64,000 nt of DNA from Agathobaculum sp. NTUH-O15-33. Lineage in GTDB: Bacteria; Bacillota; Clostridia; Oscillospirales; Butyricicoccaceae. The notes beneath the pieces were generated by a model, which was not told where the DNA came from, made no database searches, and saw nothing but the letters and a program-made list of their open reading frames with translations. The stretch covers positions 3,417,501 through 3,481,500 of the forward strand of contig NZ_CP136187.1 of NCBI RefSeq assembly GCF_033193315.1. The letters run 5' to 3'. This document shows positions 52,884 to 61,490 of this stretch, piece after piece (position 1 is the first letter of the stretch; each line of letters starts with the position of its first letter). Made by a program: the position numbers and the translations under genes.

Positions 52884-52990
52884 TACGCTCGCCTCCCGCC
52901 CTTACTTGTTTTGCCTACTTCGGTATGGGGAGGGCGGTCGGACGCCGCTCCTTCCGAACAGCGCCCGTTCCGCCCCGGTCCGTCGATCTT

Positions 52991-53971
52991 TTAGGAAAGC
53001 AGCTCGGCCGCGTACCGGTCGATGATCTCCTTGGTCGAATCCAGCAGCTTTCGTCCTTCCGCCGCGTCGGCATAGAACGGCGTTTGCCGGTATGCGTCCA
53101 TGATATTTTCTGCGTATGCCGGCTCCTCGCTTACGGCCTTGCACGCTTCCGCAAACTTCTGAACGATTTCATCCGGCGTATCCTTCGGGAACGCGAAGAA
53201 ATAGTATTTTTCCAAATGCACGTCAAAGCCTTGCTCGGTCGCGGTCGGGATATCGGGGAAGCCGTCGCTGCGTTCCGCGTTCACCTGTCCCAGCGCCACG
53301 AACTCGCCGGTTTCCAGATAATCCTTCACCGTGCCATACGCGTTGATAATCAGATCGATATGGCCTCCCGCAAGCGCCGCCACACGGTCGGAAGCGCCGC
53401 CAGCGTCCACAAAGGAGATATCGATGCCTGCGTCCTGCATCTGCTTGCCGTTGATATGCACCATCGTGCCGGTCTCAATGCCCATTTTCACCTCGCCCGG
53501 ATGCTCCTTGGCGTACTGCGCCAATTCGGTCAAATTGGTGTAGCCCGCGTCCTTGCGCGCCACGATGATCTCGCCCGGGCCCTTGCCGACCACGGCGGCG
53601 AGCTTAAACTCGTCCAGTCCAAAGTCCGCCGTGCCGATCGCCTGATTGACGTTCATTGCCGTATGGAAAAACAAAGCCGTATACCCGTCCGGCTCCGAAT
53701 CCTTGACCTGACGGCTCGCGATCGAGCCGCCGGAGCCCGTCACGTTGCTCACCACCACGGATGTGCCGAGCTGCTGATTGAGCCCTTCGAGATAAGCGCG
53801 CGCGTTGAAATCCGTATCGCCCCCTGCGCCGTACGGTACGATAACGGTAATGGGCCGTGCGGGCCATTCGCCGCCCTTGGCCGCGTTTGCCCCGTCGCCC
53901 TGCGTTCCGCAGCCGCCCAAAAGCCCCATGCACACAGCGCCTGCCAGCAATGCCGATACCATTCGTTTCAT
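52991..53971 (-). CDS. tctC: Tripartite tricarboxylate transporter binding lipoprotein TctC
   Basis: 326 residues; lipobox LLGGC (Cys21). The Bug/TctC fold begins WPARPITVIVPYGAGGDTDFNAR, followed by VVVSNVTGSGGSIA, PDGYT and GHIDLII. The GAGGDTD loop normally carries the Asp that positions a carboxylate ligand. It delivers substrate to TctAB. Confidence 0.93.
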   Translation of the reverse strand: MKRMVSALLAGAVCMGLLGGCGTQGDGANAAKGGEWPARPITVIVPYGAGGDTDFNARAYLEGLNQQLGTSVVVSNVTGSGGSIASRQVKDSEPDGYTALFFHTAMNVNQAIGTADFGLDEFKLAAVVGKGPGEIIVARKDAGYTNLTELAQYAKEHPGEVKMGIETGTMVHINGKQMQDAGIDISFVDAGGASDRVAALAGGHIDLIINAYGTVKDYLETGEFVALGQVNAERSDGFPDIPTATEQGFDVHLEKYYFFAFPKDTPDEIVQKFAEACKAVSEEPAYAENIMDAYRQTPFYADAAEGRKLLDSTKEIIDRYAAELLS

Positions 53972-54006
53972 TTCAATGACCTCCTAATTTTTATATTGTT
54001 TCCTTG

Positions 54007-54801
54007 TCAACGATCCGGGTATGCCGCATGGAATCGGTCCACCTGTTCGCGCGCCACGCGGCCGAGCGTGCCGCCATCCGCAAATGCCACCACCATGCTG
54101 TATCCCTTGTCGTACAGGTCTTTTGCTTTGTCAAAGCTGCCCGCCACCGTGGCGAGGAATTTCCCGCTTGCAAACACCTTTTGCTCGATCGTGCGGATCG
54201 CCTGCTGGACCTCCGGAGCGGAGGGATCGCAGAAATGCCCCATCGACGTCGCCAGATCCATCGGCCCGATAAAAATACCGTCCAGCCCGTCCACTTCCAG
54301 AATCTCATCCAGATTTTCCACGGCAGCGCCCGTCTCCACCGCGGTCATCACGACGATCTCGTCGTTAGCGTGCGCCAAATAATTTTGCGCGTTCATGCCG
54401 AAGCCGCCTGCCCGCGGAGAAGGCGCGATGCCGCGCATGCCCTGCGGCGGATATTTGCACGCGCGCACCGCGTTTTCCGCCTCCTGCTTTGTGTTCACGT
54501 AGGGAATGAGCAAGCCGTACAAGCCAACGTCCAGCATGCGCTTGATGGTCACCAGATCGTTCCACGGCGCGCGGGCGAAGGGCACCGCGTCGAACCGGCC
54601 CATGGCCCGCAGCTGTTCCAGCAGGGTGAGCGGGTCGTTGGGCGCATGCTCCATGTCCACCATCAGCACGTCCACGCCGGCCTTGGCGAATATCTCCGCC
54701 GCGTACGGGCTTGCCATTTGCAGCCAAGCCCCCAGTACCTTTTTGTTTTCTTTCAGCAGTTGTTTTACCGGATTGTGAAACGTCTCATCCAGTCTCAGCA
54801 T
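54007..54801 (-). CDS. HpcH/HpaI-family aldolase
   Basis: A class II metal-dependent aldolase that splits 2-keto-3-deoxy or 4-hydroxy-2-oxo acids to pyruvate and an aldehyde. 264 residues: MVDMEHAPND, the active Arg in PFARAPWND, metal ligands Glu in MTAVETGAAVENL and Asp in IFIGPMDLATSMG. The family acts on rhamnonate, glucarate, hydroxyphenylacetate or sulfogluconate intermediates; the substrate here is not identified. It lies 17 bp after the Ldh-like gene. Confidence 0.9.
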   Translation of the reverse strand: MLRLDETFHNPVKQLLKENKKVLGAWLQMASPYAAEIFAKAGVDVLMVDMEHAPNDPLTLLEQLRAMGRFDAVPFARAPWNDLVTIKRMLDVGLYGLLIPYVNTKQEAENAVRACKYPPQGMRGIAPSPRAGGFGMNAQNYLAHANDEIVVMTAVETGAAVENLDEILEVDGLDGIFIGPMDLATSMGHFCDPSAPEVQQAIRTIEQKVFASGKFLATVAGSFDKAKDLYDKGYSMVVAFADGGTLGRVAREQVDRFHAAYPDR

Positions 54802-54818
54802 CGTAATGCCCCCTTGTT

Positions 54819-55880
54819 TTATTTTTCAATGCGAAACGGTAAGTCATACCGTTCCGCGTAACCTTTCAGCTCTTCATAAATACTGGGTTGCAGCAAAAGG
54901 CCGTTTTTCTGTCTATCGCGTTTGCAGGTTTCCTCGATCTCGCCGGGGAAGCAAAGCGGCGGCCCGTCCTCCACGGTCGGGATGGCGGCGATGTATTCCC
55001 GGTATTCCTTCATCCGCGCCTTTAGGATTTCTTTTCCGATCACCGCTTCCGCGTTCAGGGCCAGAAACAGGTGGCATGTCCCGCTGGGTTCGTCCGGGTC
55101 GGCATACATGCTCTTCAGGTGGTCGGAAAACGCGCCGCCCGTCAACACGCCGCACAAGATATCTATCACGTAGGCGATGCCAAGGCCCTTGAAGCCACCC
55201 ACCGGCAGGAAATAGCCGTCAAACCCCTTTTGCGGGTCGTCCGTCGGGTCGCCGTTGCGGTCGGTCGCCCAGCCGAACGGTATCTTTTCCCCTTTGCGCG
55301 CCGCCATTTTCAGCTTGCCGCCCGCCACAACGGACAACGCCATGTCCAGCATGAAGGGTTGCTCGTCATAGGTCGGTATACCGATGGCGAACGGGTTGTT
55401 CCCCACCACGCGCCCCTTCGCGCCCGGCGCGGTGATATTGGGGCGCACATTGGTCGCCGCCGTGCCGATCATGCCCGCGTCCACCGCCAGCTGCGCGTAA
55501 ATCGAAGCCGCGCCGAAATGATTGCTGTTTTTCACCAGCACCATGCCAAGGTTATATTTCTTTGCCAGCGCGATCGCCCGCTCCATCGCAAAGTGCGAGG
55601 CGACAAACCCGGAAGCGTTGTCCGCGTCTATCACGGTAAGCGCCCGGTCGCCGGAAACCGTTCTCATCCGGGGCGTTCGGTTGATTGCCCCCTTACAAAA
55701 CCGTTCAAAATAAGCGCCCGTCCGCATCACGCCGTGCGAATCCACCCCGCGCAGACTCGCCTCGGTTAAGCCGTGGGCGTGGATCTCGGCGGTTCGTTCG
55801 TCCAAGCCTGCCTTTTGATACAGGCATTTAATAAAATCCGCAAGCTTTTTATCATCGCATAGGTAAGCCTTATCACTCAT
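54819..55880 (-). CDS. Ldh/malate/sulfolactate-type dehydrogenase
   Basis: 353 residues of the NAD(P)-dependent Ldh2/MDH2 family (not the classic LDH fold): RGVDSHGVMR near residue 45, the conserved His in KNSNHFGAA (about 121), and NPFAIGIP, then GFKGLGIAYVIDILCGVL. Members oxidise L-malate, L-sulfolactate, ureidoglycolate or sugar-acid analogues. It is the first gene of the operon; ATG 55880 has GGGAGGATGATC. A likely oxidation of an imported 2-hydroxy acid. Confidence 0.9.
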   Translation of the reverse strand: MSDKAYLCDDKKLADFIKCLYQKAGLDERTAEIHAHGLTEASLRGVDSHGVMRTGAYFERFCKGAINRTPRMRTVSGDRALTVIDADNASGFVASHFAMERAIALAKKYNLGMVLVKNSNHFGAASIYAQLAVDAGMIGTAATNVRPNITAPGAKGRVVGNNPFAIGIPTYDEQPFMLDMALSVVAGGKLKMAARKGEKIPFGWATDRNGDPTDDPQKGFDGYFLPVGGFKGLGIAYVIDILCGVLTGGAFSDHLKSMYADPDEPSGTCHLFLALNAEAVIGKEILKARMKEYREYIAAIPTVEDGPPLCFPGEIEETCKRDRQKNGLLLQPSIYEELKGYAERYDLPFRIEK

Positions 55881-55988
55881 TTTTGATCATCCTCCCATAT
55901 GCCTTGTAAAATATTCACTTCCCCAGAACAATTATCCGAACAGCTTTTCTAGGCAAAATTATGCTATTCGACCAGAATTATTGGATTT

Positions 55989-56000
55989 TTCGATATCGAA
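55989..56000. promoter_or_regulatory. Palindromic operator candidate upstream of the TTT operon
   Basis: TTCGATATCGAA, a perfect 12-bp palindrome, sits in an AT-rich stretch about 110 bp before the first gene. A weak promoter pair (AAGACA-17-TATATT on the minus strand, near 56025-56055) is only a guess. The 584-bp gap also holds element copy C. Confidence 0.35.
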
Positions 56001-56140
56001 TTATGAATTGTGCTTATAATATAACAAGCATTCCGCTGTTTGTCTTTAGAATATCTTCACCTCTCTTTCCCCTATATTCGCTTTTTGCGTAAAATCTATC
56101 GCAAACCTTTTTGGTCATGATTTATCACCCCATCAAAAAA

Positions 56141-56422
56141 AGCGGAAGTCAAATGATTGACTTCCGCTCAGACTGTAGACAAAGGTCTCTCGCCGCAACG
56201 CGCATAGAATGGAAAATGGAGCGTAGCGACGTAAAATCCGTTTTTTCGGGGGCGTGTACCTCGAAAAAACACCTCGACCCGCGCCACTGGGCGCGTAACC
56301 CGGGGGTATCGAGACCGGTTTCTCCGGAACTGGTCGAGTATCTAGGGGGCACCCAATGCCCCCTAGACAGCGTGTCGACTTTGTCGACACGCTAAGCGGA
56401 AGTCAAGTAATTGACTTCCGCT
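56141..56422. repeat. Terminator-flanked miniature element, copy C (diverged)
   Basis: Core about 56169-56394 between two hairpins with the same 12-bp stem (AGCGGAAGTCAA...TTGACTTCCGCT) and different loops. Left end CAGACTGTAGACAAAGG and right-end complement CAAAGTCGACACGCT show the same end pattern as copies A and B. GACAAAGG-CTC-CGCCGCA, a stem around GGGCGTGTACCT, GCGCCACTGGGCGCG and a terminal stem AGCGTGTCGAC occupy the corresponding places, with new stem sequences. One extra hairpin (TCTAGGGGGCA) is present. The left hairpin has A7 before it, so on the minus strand it is a terminator for the AraC gene. Confidence 0.7.
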
Positions 56423-56464
56423 TTCAGGTATGTGAGGTATGTATTGATGCGGGCGCAAAAAGCT

Positions 56465-57328
56465 TTATCCGCCATAATATCGATAGCTGAACTTTCCATG
56501 CTGCTGAATCGCCGTAAACATCGCGTCCTTTTCCAGTTCGCGCATTTCACCCGGCGTTTTGCCCGTCACTTTTTTAAACACTTGGGTAAAATAATGCACG
56601 CTGGAAAATCCCGAAAGCGCGCTGATATCGGTCAGGCTATAACCGGAATAGCAGATCAGCTCATACGCCTTGCACACGCGCAAATAATTTACATAATGCA
56701 CGATCGTAAAGTTCGTGGCTTGTTTGAACACTTTGCACAGGTAATTCTTGTTGTATTTCAGCTCATCCGCCAGCTGGCCGAGCGTAAAATCCTCTGCAAA
56801 ATGGGCGGAGGCGTAGTCCGCGATCCGCTTTTCGATCCCGGTCAGGTTCGCAATGATATGGTCGATCGCGCGCGAAAACGGGTTGCGCTCCACAAAGGAG
56901 CCGTTTTTCCGTATGTACAGGTAAAACGCCTGTTCAAACAGCGCGTTGGCCATGGCCCGGCTGTACCGCATGTTGGACTGCCACTCGTTCCGCGCGCCCA
57001 AAAGCGCGGTCTCAAACTCGCTGTCCTCAATGGCAAAGCAGCGCGGAAGGCCGTGCACCTCCTCGCGCATTTGCTCGTTATGCAAATAGAATTTGGTGTC
57101 AATAATGCGCAGGCAACCGGCTTTGATCACGGGCAGCTCGTGCAGCTGCCCCGGTTCAATAATCAGGCACAGGTGCGGATACAGGCGCAGCTCCTGCCGC
57201 TCGAGCAGCATGTCGGCCTCGCCGGAAACCACGTAATACATCTGGTAAAAGTCATGGCTGTGTTCGCGAATGCCCCAGCCCCGCATGTAATCCAGCATGA
57301 ACGTCCATACGACCTCGATATCCCGCAT
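56465..57328 (-). CDS. AraC-family transcriptional regulator
   Basis: 287 residues: an N-terminal cupin-like ligand domain (about 15-95; REHSHDFYQMYYVVSGEA) and a C-terminal double helix-turn-helix (about 185-285; TLGQLADELKYNKNYLCKVFK, then SLTDISALSGFSSVHYFTQVFKKVTGKTPGEMR). It lies upstream of, and on the same strand as, the TTT-linked operon and is the best candidate activator of it. It has its own promoter. Confidence 0.92.
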   Translation of the reverse strand: MRDIEVVWTFMLDYMRGWGIREHSHDFYQMYYVVSGEADMLLERQELRLYPHLCLIIEPGQLHELPVIKAGCLRIIDTKFYLHNEQMREEVHGLPRCFAIEDSEFETALLGARNEWQSNMRYSRAMANALFEQAFYLYIRKNGSFVERNPFSRAIDHIIANLTGIEKRIADYASAHFAEDFTLGQLADELKYNKNYLCKVFKQATNFTIVHYVNYLRVCKAYELICYSGYSLTDISALSGFSSVHYFTQVFKKVTGKTPGEMRELEKDAMFTAIQQHGKFSYRYYGG

Positions 57329-57361
57329 GCGCCGTCGCCTCCCCTTTTATGTTTCAGCCCT

Positions 57362-57390
57362 ATTATACCGTTCACCCATTAGCGGCGCAA
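57362..57390 (-). promoter_or_regulatory. Promoter of the AraC-type gene
   Basis: On the minus strand TTGCGC (57390-57385) and TATAAT (57367-57362) are separated by 17 bp. Confidence 0.7.
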
Positions 57391-57465
57391 GAGTGGGATT
57401 TTTCCTGTTTGCCGCGCGCGTTCCCAAGCATCCCGCGATTGCTTTTCCGTTTTGGTATGGTATAA

Positions 57466-57667
57466 GCCGCAAGACGGCTATTATACCCGGATTAAATTAA
57501 TTATACCATCAGCGGCGCTTAGGTGCATTTTGACTCTTCGGAATTGCTTGCCGCTGTGGTATAATAGCCGCAAGACGGCTATTATACCCGGATTAAATTA
57601 ATTATACCATCAGCGGCGCTTAGGTGCGTTTTGACTCTTCGGAATTGCTTGCCGCTGTGGTATAATA
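57466..57667. repeat. Two tandem 101-bp repeats with bidirectional promoter-like palindromes
   Basis: Two units (57466-57566, 57567-57667) differ at one visible base. Each contains a perfect inverted repeat GGTATAATAGCCG...CGGCTATTATACC and the sequence TTATACCATCAGCGGCGC. A related, more diverged third copy seems to lie just upstream (about 57358-57465). Each unit ends with an extended -10 box TGGTATAAT, the last of which (57661-57666) probably drives the GNAT gene. Confidence 0.8.
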
Positions 57668-57701
57668 GCAGTATCTAAAATCCGAAACAGAGGTGTTGAC
57701 C

Positions 57702-57977
57702 ATGGACTTTACCACGCTTTCCGGTTGCATTTACGCGGAGGACGCCTCAGGCAAACGGATCGCCGAAATCACGTTCCCCACCGTTCGTCCGGGCGTCGTT
57801 GACATCGACCACACGTTCGTCGACAACTCCCTGCGCGGTCAAGGCGTTGCCGACCAGCTTATGCGCGCGGCGCTGACCGAGATCCGCGCCGATGGCAACC
57901 GTGTGGTCGCCACCTGCCCCTACGCCGCCGCATGGTTTGAAAAGCATCCCGAGCAAGCCGACATTCTTGCGGATTGA
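57702..57977 (+). CDS. Small GNAT-fold N-acetyltransferase
   Basis: 91 residues, the short Acetyltransf_CG type (YjdJ-like). Core VDIDHTFVDNSLRGQGVADQLMRAAL contains the acetyl-CoA-binding RGQGVA loop, and CPYAAAWFEKHPE is the family C-terminus. The ATG at 57702 follows AGAGGTG; the GTG at 57693 is part of that Shine-Dalgarno. Substrate unknown. It is preceded by the tandem repeats and followed by a terminator. Confidence 0.88.
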   Translation: MDFTTLSGCIYAEDASGKRIAEITFPTVRPGVVDIDHTFVDNSLRGQGVADQLMRAALTEIRADGNRVVATCPYAAAWFEKHPEQADILAD

Positions 57978-57994
57978 TCCGTTTGGGCTGTCTG

Positions 57995-58033
57995 AAGGAC
58001 CCGTTGCAGAATTTTATTCTGCAACGGGTCCTT
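57995..58033. terminator. Bidirectional terminator
   Basis: A 16-bp stem AAGGACCCGTTGCAGA with its complement and a 7-nt loop; T4 on the plus strand. It separates the GNAT gene from the convergent PHP gene. Confidence 0.85.
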
Positions 58034-58055
58034 TTCACAGTTTTACTGATTGCTG

Positions 58056-58982
58056 TTATATCGCTTTGCCCTTTACAGGGAGCAGCATGCTCGCAGTCCT
58101 TTGCATGCGCGCCAGCAGCGCGTCCACATACGCGGCGGAATCATCGCAGCGGATGCCGCCGAGGCCGATATACGGCTTCCCCTTGCCGTGAAAATCGCTG
58201 CCGCAGGTCACGAGCAGGCCGCGTATACCGGCCTGCCCACAGTAAAAGGCCGTTTGCTCCGGCGTGTGATAATTGCTGTACGCTTCCACGCCGTCCATCC
58301 CTATGTCCGCTAGGCGCTGCAGCTCGTCCACGCGCAGCGCGTTTCCCGCGCCCGGATGGGCGAGCACCGCCACGCCGCCGCACGCGTGAATCATCCGGAT
58401 TGCTTCGGCCGCCTGCATGTAGCGGATCGGCACATAGGCGGGGCCGCCCGGCGTGCAGTAGTCCAAACAAAAGTTTAAATACGGGTCGTCGCTCCGCGAG
58501 CCGCCCGGCCGGTAGGGCTTTAGCCGCGAACTGTTGACGTTCTCCGCGTCGTTCATCGCCGCTTCCGCGATCAGCTTACCGGTGATCACGCCGTCGCGCG
58601 CATGGCCGCATAGCCACGCGCCGTCGATCTGGATACCGCATTTACGGATCAGCTCAATGCGCAGCCCGCTCGCGTGGCGCTCCTGCCGCAAGATATTTTC
58701 CTCCACATCGGCAAAAACCACGCGCGTCTCGTCCACGCCGTAGCCAAGCAGGCGCAGCGCGCGCCCTTCCCAAACGCAGTCGAGCTCGATGCCGCTGATC
58801 AGCCGAATGCCGTGTACCCGCGCCGCCAGCCTTGCCTGCGCCACGCCGCGCACCGAATTGTGATCGGTCAGCGCCACCGTGGCAAGCCCTGCCGCCGCGC
58901 ACCGCCGCATCAGTTCCTCCGGCGGCAGCTCGCCGTCCATGCTCACGCTGGAATGCAGATGCAGGTCGACCGTTTGTTCCAT
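58056..58982 (-). CDS. PHP-domain phosphoesterase
   Basis: 308 residues with the PHP metal motifs: DLHLHSSVSMDG (about 5-16), TDHNSV, the Glu of SGIELD, AHPG and GSDFHGK. The layout resembles TrpH/nucleoside bisphosphate phosphatase-like proteins. ATG 58982 is chosen because GAAGG is 8 nt away; ATG 58988 is too close. It is the last gene visible in the cluster that runs left from the RbsC-type permease, 15 bp after the HyuA-like gene, so it may remove a phosphate in that pathway. Confidence 0.87.
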   Translation of the reverse strand: MEQTVDLHLHSSVSMDGELPPEELMRRCAAAGLATVALTDHNSVRGVAQARLAARVHGIRLISGIELDCVWEGRALRLLGYGVDETRVVFADVEENILRQERHASGLRIELIRKCGIQIDGAWLCGHARDGVITGKLIAEAAMNDAENVNSSRLKPYRPGGSRSDDPYLNFCLDYCTPGGPAYVPIRYMQAAEAIRMIHACGGVAVLAHPGAGNALRVDELQRLADIGMDGVEAYSNYHTPEQTAFYCGQAGIRGLLVTCGSDFHGKGKPYIGLGGIRCDDSAAYVDALLARMQRTASMLLPVKGKAI

Positions 58983-58997
58983 GTGCATGCCTTCTTT

Positions 58998-60602
58998 CTA
59001 TTGTGGATCGCCGCAAGCCGTCGCCCGTAAGCGCAGCTCGATCAGCTCCCCCGTTTCATCCTCCACGCGCTGGCGGCTTTCGGTTATCTGAAAAACAGCG
59101 GCGCCCGCCCGCCGCGCCTTCCGCGCGGCGGCTTCCCGCGCGCATCGCAGGGCGCGTTCCTCCGCCTGTTCCAGATCATCCGCCCGCTGGCGTTCGGTCT
59201 CGGTATATACAAAATAGGAGGAGCCCAGCTTGTTCGGCCGCACCAGCGTCCACGCGGTCTCCCGTATCTCGCCTACCGCCGCGCCCACCGCGTTGGCCAC
59301 CTCGGCGTATGGCGGCACCGCGGCGCGCAGGCCAAGCCGTTTCGCCGCTTCCGCAAGCCAAATACGCGCCGGCGCGCCCACGCCCACCAGCACGGCGGCG
59401 TGTGCCGCGCCAAACGCCGCCATGCCATCCCGGCAATAAGCCGCGAGCCGCTCGGCAACCTCGGCGCGCAGCGATGCGGCAAGCGCCTCCGGCGTCCGCG
59501 CGCACCGCGCCGCTTCATCCGCCGCGCCCCGCATCGCGCGGGCGGTGTTCCACCGGCGGTATTCGCCGGTGATGTGAAGCAGATCGGTCGGCGTTAGGCC
59601 CGCGTCTTGCGCGCCGTCCCGCGCCCGGCAAAGCGGCAAAACGCGGCGCGGACCGATCTCGGCCCGTCCATCCCGCCCGATCTTGATCTCGCTGTCGCCG
59701 CCCAGCCCATAGGTGCAAATCTCCAGCGCGCGCACGCGCGTACGCCAGCCCGCCAGCCGCGCGCCCTCGTCCGATAGCGCGCAAACCCCGTTTTTCAGGC
59801 AGGCGATATCGGTCGTCGTGCCGCCCATATCGACCACGACGCAGTCCTCCCTGCCGCTGAGGAACCGTGCGCCGATCACGCTGGCCGCCGGGCCGGAAAG
59901 CACGGTCTCGACCGGACGCTCGCCCGCGTAATCGGCCCGCATCAGGCTGCCGTCGCCCCGCACGACCATGACCGGCGCGTCGATGCCGAACCGCGTCATG
60001 ACCCGGCAAACCGTGGCGATCAGGTCGCGAATGATCGGAATCAGCCGGGCGTTGAGCACAGCCGTGACCGTGCGCTCGTAAAAACCGAGCGCGCCCGTCA
60101 GCTGGTGCCCGCAAACCACGGGCAGACCCAAAAGCGCGTCCGCCGCCCGCGCCGCCTGCAGCTCGTGCGCGGGATTACGCACGCTGGCATAGCCCGACAC
60201 GGCCACCGCGTCGCACCGGCCGTGCAGGCGCAGCAGCGCTTCGTGCAGCTCGCCTTGCGCGAGCCGCTCGCGCACGCCGCCGCGAATATCGACCCGCGCG
60301 TTCAGCGTCACGCACACCTCGGCCGGCAACTGTCCCTCCGGCTTTTTGCCCATAACGACCAAACCGACGCGGCAGCCCCGCCCCTCCACGATGGCGTTGG
60401 TCGCCAGCGTGGTGGACAGGCTGACGAGACCAATCTCCTCCCAGCGATCAAACGGTAAGGCGCGCATACAGTTTTCCATGCCGATGGTCAAATCGTTTTG
60501 CGTGGTCAGCGCCTTGGCTGTGCAAAGCACCCGTTTGGTCTCGCGTTCGACGATCACCCCATCGGTATAGGTTCCGCCCGTATCGATGCCTAAAATCAGC
60601 AT
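58998..60602 (-). CDS. Hydantoinase/oxoprolinase HyuA-family protein
   Basis: 534 residues with the actin-like ATPase fold of the HyuA N-terminal and middle domains: MLILGIDTGGTYTDG (1-15), STTLATNAIVEGRG, and VDMGGTTTDIACL. HyuA enzymes couple ATP hydrolysis to opening of hydantoins or oxoproline or to acetone/acetophenone carboxylation. No HyuB is adjacent, so a complete hydantoinase is not encoded here. The ATG at 60602 with GGGAGG is preferred over an upstream frame that overlaps the isomerase gene. Confidence 0.85.
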   Translation of the reverse strand: MLILGIDTGGTYTDGVIVERETKRVLCTAKALTTQNDLTIGMENCMRALPFDRWEEIGLVSLSTTLATNAIVEGRGCRVGLVVMGKKPEGQLPAEVCVTLNARVDIRGGVRERLAQGELHEALLRLHGRCDAVAVSGYASVRNPAHELQAARAADALLGLPVVCGHQLTGALGFYERTVTAVLNARLIPIIRDLIATVCRVMTRFGIDAPVMVVRGDGSLMRADYAGERPVETVLSGPAASVIGARFLSGREDCVVVDMGGTTTDIACLKNGVCALSDEGARLAGWRTRVRALEICTYGLGGDSEIKIGRDGRAEIGPRRVLPLCRARDGAQDAGLTPTDLLHITGEYRRWNTARAMRGAADEAARCARTPEALAASLRAEVAERLAAYCRDGMAAFGAAHAAVLVGVGAPARIWLAEAAKRLGLRAAVPPYAEVANAVGAAVGEIRETAWTLVRPNKLGSSYFVYTETERQRADDLEQAEERALRCAREAAARKARRAGAAVFQITESRQRVEDETGELIELRLRATACGDPQ

Positions 60603-60637
60603 GACGCCGCCCTCCCGCGGTTCAATAATGGTTTCTG

Positions 60638-61486
60638 TTATCCGCGCGCCGGCCACACGCGGTCCAACGCTTCCACGGCGTGGCGCAGGGTCTCGGAAAA
60701 CGGCCGGCCATTGAGCGCCGGATCAATCGGCTCCGGTACGACCGAGCCTCCGTAACCGAGCGCGCGCAGACGCGTAAACAGCGGCCCGCAGTCGATCACC
60801 CCGGTCTCGCCGGGCAGCCGCCTCTCCTGATCAAGCTGTTCGTTCGGCTGCCTGCCCGGCACGCCGTCACTCACATGCACCATGACGACCTGCGCGCCGT
60901 TTTCGATCAGCCGGTAGTCCTCCGCCTGATGCCCGGCACAGTAAAAATGGAAAACGTCCAGCACCGCGCCGACGTTTTCCATTCCGGTTTGCCGGAGCAG
61001 CGAGAGCAGATAGCCAAGGGTCGCCGGGATCGGATACCGGTACTGCTGCTGCAGCGTATAGGGCGCAACCAGCTCCACAGCTAAGCGCATATCATATTCC
61101 GCGAGCAGCCGGGCCAGCCGTGTCAAACGGCTGACCAACACCGCGCGGTGATCGAACGGCGGCACCGTGTCCGAACCCGGCATAATCCAAGTGAGCGCGG
61201 CGGGATACCCGGCCTCATACGCCAGCCGGATAACGCCCGGCAGCGCTGCGTAGGCTTTTTCAAACAACGCGGCGCACGCGTTGAGCCGGATCGGCAGGCG
61301 GAAACCGGTGGGTGTGAGGTGAAATTCTGTAAAGCACCGCCGGGTCTCCGCCGCGCCGCGCGCGGTGTCCGGGCCGATATCATACGAATAATAGCCCGCA
61401 AAGCCGCCCTGCGCCGCGATGCACGGCGCGGTCTGGTAAAAATCGTTCTTACAGCCCAGATAGGCGGGGCAAACCGTTTTAATCAT
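60638..61486 (-). CDS. TIM-barrel sugar-phosphate isomerase/epimerase-like protein
   Basis: 282 residues of the AP endonuclease 2 (xylose isomerase-like) fold: VELVAPYTL, the metal-site Asp/His of VLDVFHFYCAG, then VHVSDGVPGR and VPEPIDP. These enzymes isomerise or epimerise keto sugars and inositols. The Shine-Dalgarno is weak. It sits 4 bp after the SDR gene and 35 bp before the HyuA-like start. Confidence 0.85.
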   Translation of the reverse strand: MIKTVCPAYLGCKNDFYQTAPCIAAQGGFAGYYSYDIGPDTARGAAETRRCFTEFHLTPTGFRLPIRLNACAALFEKAYAALPGVIRLAYEAGYPAALTWIMPGSDTVPPFDHRAVLVSRLTRLARLLAEYDMRLAVELVAPYTLQQQYRYPIPATLGYLLSLLRQTGMENVGAVLDVFHFYCAGHQAEDYRLIENGAQVVMVHVSDGVPGRQPNEQLDQERRLPGETGVIDCGPLFTRLRALGYGGSVVPEPIDPALNGRPFSETLRHAVEALDRVWPARG

Positions 61487-61490
61487 ACCG

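Noticed and set aside
47875..55880. Sulfolactate catabolic (slc) operon assignment
   Set aside because: The pattern of dehydrogenases and TTT importer is suggestive, but the key SuyAB sulfo-lyase is missing, so a firm substrate call would be unsafe.
57466..57667. CRISPR array
   Set aside because: Only two adjacent, spacerless 101-bp units are present, with no cas genes.
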